Assembly: GCA_005880055.1 (NCBI GenBank)
Contig: VBJS01000027.1
Location: 1-15,835, forward strand
Length of the DNA: 15,835 bases
From: Chloroflexota bacterium
GTDB taxonomy: Bacteria > Chloroflexota > Dehalococcoidia > SM23-28-2 > RBG-16-64-32
Direction: 5' to 3'
Below the pieces are notes generated by a model. That model worked only from the letters and a program-made list of their open reading frames with translations. It made no database searches and was not told the origin of the DNA. Below are positions 14,078-15,835 of the stretch, in pieces (position 1 is the stretch's first letter; each line of letters opens with the position of its first letter). The position numbers and the translations under genes were made by a program.

Positions 14078-15835
14078 CTAGACTTCGCGGTATTCGCCTT
14101 CGACGATGCCTTCCTCGGCCGGAGGCTCGCCCTCTTGCGGCGCGCCGTCCGGGCTCGGCTCGCCCTCCGGCCCCTGGCCGTAGACTGCAGAGCCGGCTTT
14201 CTGGAGCGACTCCGAAAGACGAGTCATCGCGCTGCGGACGGTATCGGCCGGAGCGTTGGCCGACAGTGCGTCCCGCACCTCCTTGACCGCGCCCTCTATC
14301 TCGCCGCGGACGTCCGCCGGGATCTTATCACCGGCCTCGCGGACCGTCTTCTCGGCTGTGTAGGCGAGCGAGTCCGCCTGGTTGCGTATCTCCACTTCCT
14401 CGCGGCGTCGGCGGTCCTCCTCGGCGTACGACTCGGCATCGCGCTTCATGCGCTCGATCTCGTCCTGCGAGAGGCCGGTGCCGGCCTGAATGGTGATCTT
14501 CTGCTCGCGCCCCGTGCCCTTATCGCGGGCAGAGACGTGGAGGATGCCGTTGGCGTCAATGTCAAACGCCACCTCGATCTGCGGCATCCCTCTCGGCGCG
14601 GGCAGGATGCCGTCCAGGATGAAGCGGCCCAGGCTCTTGTTGTCCGAAGCCATCGAGCGCTCGCCCTGGAGGACATGGATCTCCACCGAGGTCTGGTTGT
14701 CGCCGGCCGTCGAGAACACCTGCGACTTGGACGTTGGTATTGTTGTGTTGCGAGGGATGATGGGCGTGGAGACGCCACCCAGCGTCTCGATGCCCAGGGT
14801 GAGCGGCGTTACGTCCAGTAGCAGGACCTCGCGCACGTCGCCCTTGAGGACGCCCGCCTGGATAGCTGCGCCAACGGCGACCACTTCGTCGGGGTTCACG
14901 CCCTTGTGCGGCTCGCGCCCAAAGAACTTCTTGACGGTCTCCTGGACGAGAGGCATCCGGGTTTGTCCGCCGACGAGGATAACTTCGGCCACCTGATCGG
15001 CCGTCATCTTTGCGTCTTCTAGCGCCTGGCGGCAGGGCGCGATCGTACCTTCCACAAGCTGCCCCACGAGCTGCTCCAGCTTTGACCGGCTGAGCGTGAT
15101 GGCGAGGTGCTTGGGGCCCGAGGCGTCGGCCGTGACAAACGGCAGGTTGATCTCCGTCTGCTGGGTGGTGGAGAGCTCCACCTTCGCCTTCTCCGCCGCT
15201 TCCTTCAAACGCTGCAGGGCCATCCGGTCCTGCCTCAGGTCGATCCCCTGGTCCTTCTTGAACTCCTCGATCAGCCAGTCGATGATGCGCTGGTCGAAGT
15301 CGTCCCCGCCCAGGTGCGTATCGCCGTTGGTCGACTTGACATGAAAGGTGCCTTCGCCGATTTCCAGGATGGAGATGTCGAAGGTGCCGCCCCCCAGGTC
15401 GTAAACGGCGATAACCTCTTCCTTGGCCTTGTCCAGGCCGTAGGCCAGCGCCGCCGCTGTCGGTTCGTTGATGATGCGCAGGACGTTCAGGCCGGCGATC
15501 TCCCCGGACGCTTTTGTGGCCTGGCGCTGCGAGTCGTTAAAGTAGGCGGGAACAGTAATAACCGCCTCGTTGACGGTATCGCCCAGGTAGGCCTCCGCGT
15601 CCGACTTCAGCTTTTGCAGGATCATCGCCGAGATCTCCGGCGGCGAGTATGAGCGCTCGCCCATCCAGACGCGGGCGTCGCCGTTCGACGCGGCATCGAT
15701 CTTGTAGGGCAGTATCTTCTGGTCGCGCTGTACCTCGGAGTCATCGAAGCGGCGGCCCATCAACCGCTTGATGGAGAAGATCGTATTCTCAGGGTTCGTC
15801 ACCCCCTGGCGCTTGGCGACCTGCCCGACGAGGCG
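14078..15835 (-). CDS. dnaK: Chaperone DnaK (Hsp70), N-terminus outside window
   Basis: ATP-dependent folding chaperone working with DnaJ and GrpE. 585 residues are visible; about 48 N-terminal residues, including the first phosphate loop, lie beyond the right edge. The frame is open to the edge (RLVGQVAKRQGVTNPENT), so the GTG at 15802 is not the start. Seen: the VPAYFNDSQRQATK segment, INEPTAAALAYGLDKAK, DLGGGTFDISIL, THLGGDDFDQ, LVGGQTRMP nucleotide-binding parts, then the linker DVREVLLLDVTPLTLGIET and the beta-sandwich and lid of the substrate domain (NTTIPTSKSQVFSTAGDNQ, VSARDKGTG). The tail ends EEGIVEGEYREV, an acidic C-terminus in the manner of the DnaK EEVD-like end. No CIRCE element or partner gene is in the window. 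The downstream gene lies 305 bases away and is unrelated. Confidence 0.97.
   Translation of the reverse strand, partial: RLVGQVAKRQGVTNPENTIFSIKRLMGRRFDDSEVQRDQKILPYKIDAASNGDARVWMGERSYSPPEISAMILQKLKSDAEAYLGDTVNEAVITVPAYFNDSQRQATKASGEIAGLNVLRIINEPTAAALAYGLDKAKEEVIAVYDLGGGTFDISILEIGEGTFHVKSTNGDTHLGGDDFDQRIIDWLIEEFKKDQGIDLRQDRMALQRLKEAAEKAKVELSTTQQTEINLPFVTADASGPKHLAITLSRSKLEQLVGQLVEGTIAPCRQALEDAKMTADQVAEVILVGGQTRMPLVQETVKKFFGREPHKGVNPDEVVAVGAAIQAGVLKGDVREVLLLDVTPLTLGIETLGGVSTPIIPRNTTIPTSKSQVFSTAGDNQTSVEIHVLQGERSMASDNKSLGRFILDGILPAPRGMPQIEVAFDIDANGILHVSARDKGTGREQKITIQAGTGLSQDEIERMKRDAESYAEEDRRRREEVEIRNQADSLAYTAEKTVREAGDKIPADVRGEIEGAVKEVRDALSANAPADTVRSAMTRLSESLQKAGSAVYGQGPEGEPSPDGAPQEGEPPAEEGIVEGEYREV

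Noticed and set aside
14060..14821. 253-residue open frame on the + strand opposite dnaK
   Set aside because: It lies wholly antisense to unmistakable DnaK coding sequence and has the Arg/Leu-rich, low-complexity look of a high-GC shadow frame.

Overview
This is a GC-rich bacterial chromosomal window made mostly of housekeeping genes, with a compact nitrogen-assimilation locus at its centre. The gene content points to a member of the Chloroflexota (Dehalococcoidia-like), with a deep-branching actinobacterium as the alternative. The clues are a GlnR-type orphan OmpR-family regulator, a cyclase with a MerR-like N-terminus, a dockerin/Ca-repeat secreted protein in a non-cellulosomal setting, and -10-like boxes placed for leaderless transcripts. 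This is an inference from family content; no rRNA or other phylogenetic marker is present.

Left part (1-4537, + strand): the end of acpS (holo-ACP synthase), a class III adenylate cyclase, the bifunctional NAD(P)HX repair enzyme (nnrE-nnrD fusion), and an unrecognised, visibly less GC-rich gene. The cyclase has a frame break after its first helix-turn-helix module and a YHS metal-binding domain fused to its C-terminus. Short palindromic or tandem intergenic elements separate the first genes. lipA (lipoyl synthase) follows on the - strand.

Centre (5572-11330, + strand): glnR-like regulator, amtB (ammonium channel), glnK (PII signal protein), a GSI-beta-like glutamine synthetase and a second, GSI-alpha-like glutamine synthetase. 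The best regulatory signal in the window lies here. Upstream of amtB are four TAA-centred half-sites at exactly 11-bp spacing, and upstream of the first glnA are two more with the same spacing. This is the architecture of GlnR boxes in actinobacteria. The simplest reading is a local regulon: the regulator activates uptake (amtB), sensing (glnK) and assimilation (glnA) when nitrogen is limiting, PII gates the channel, and two glutamine synthetases with different predicted regulatory residues share the assimilation step.

Right part (11379-15835, - strand): a large secreted protein and dnaK. The secreted protein has a signal peptide, a possible TIM-barrel glycosidase-like domain, seven copies of a ~57-residue repeat, a thrombospondin-3-like Ca loop and a type I dockerin. 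dnaK lacks roughly its first 48 codons because it runs off the window edge. No tRNA, rRNA, CRISPR array, transposase or integrase was seen.
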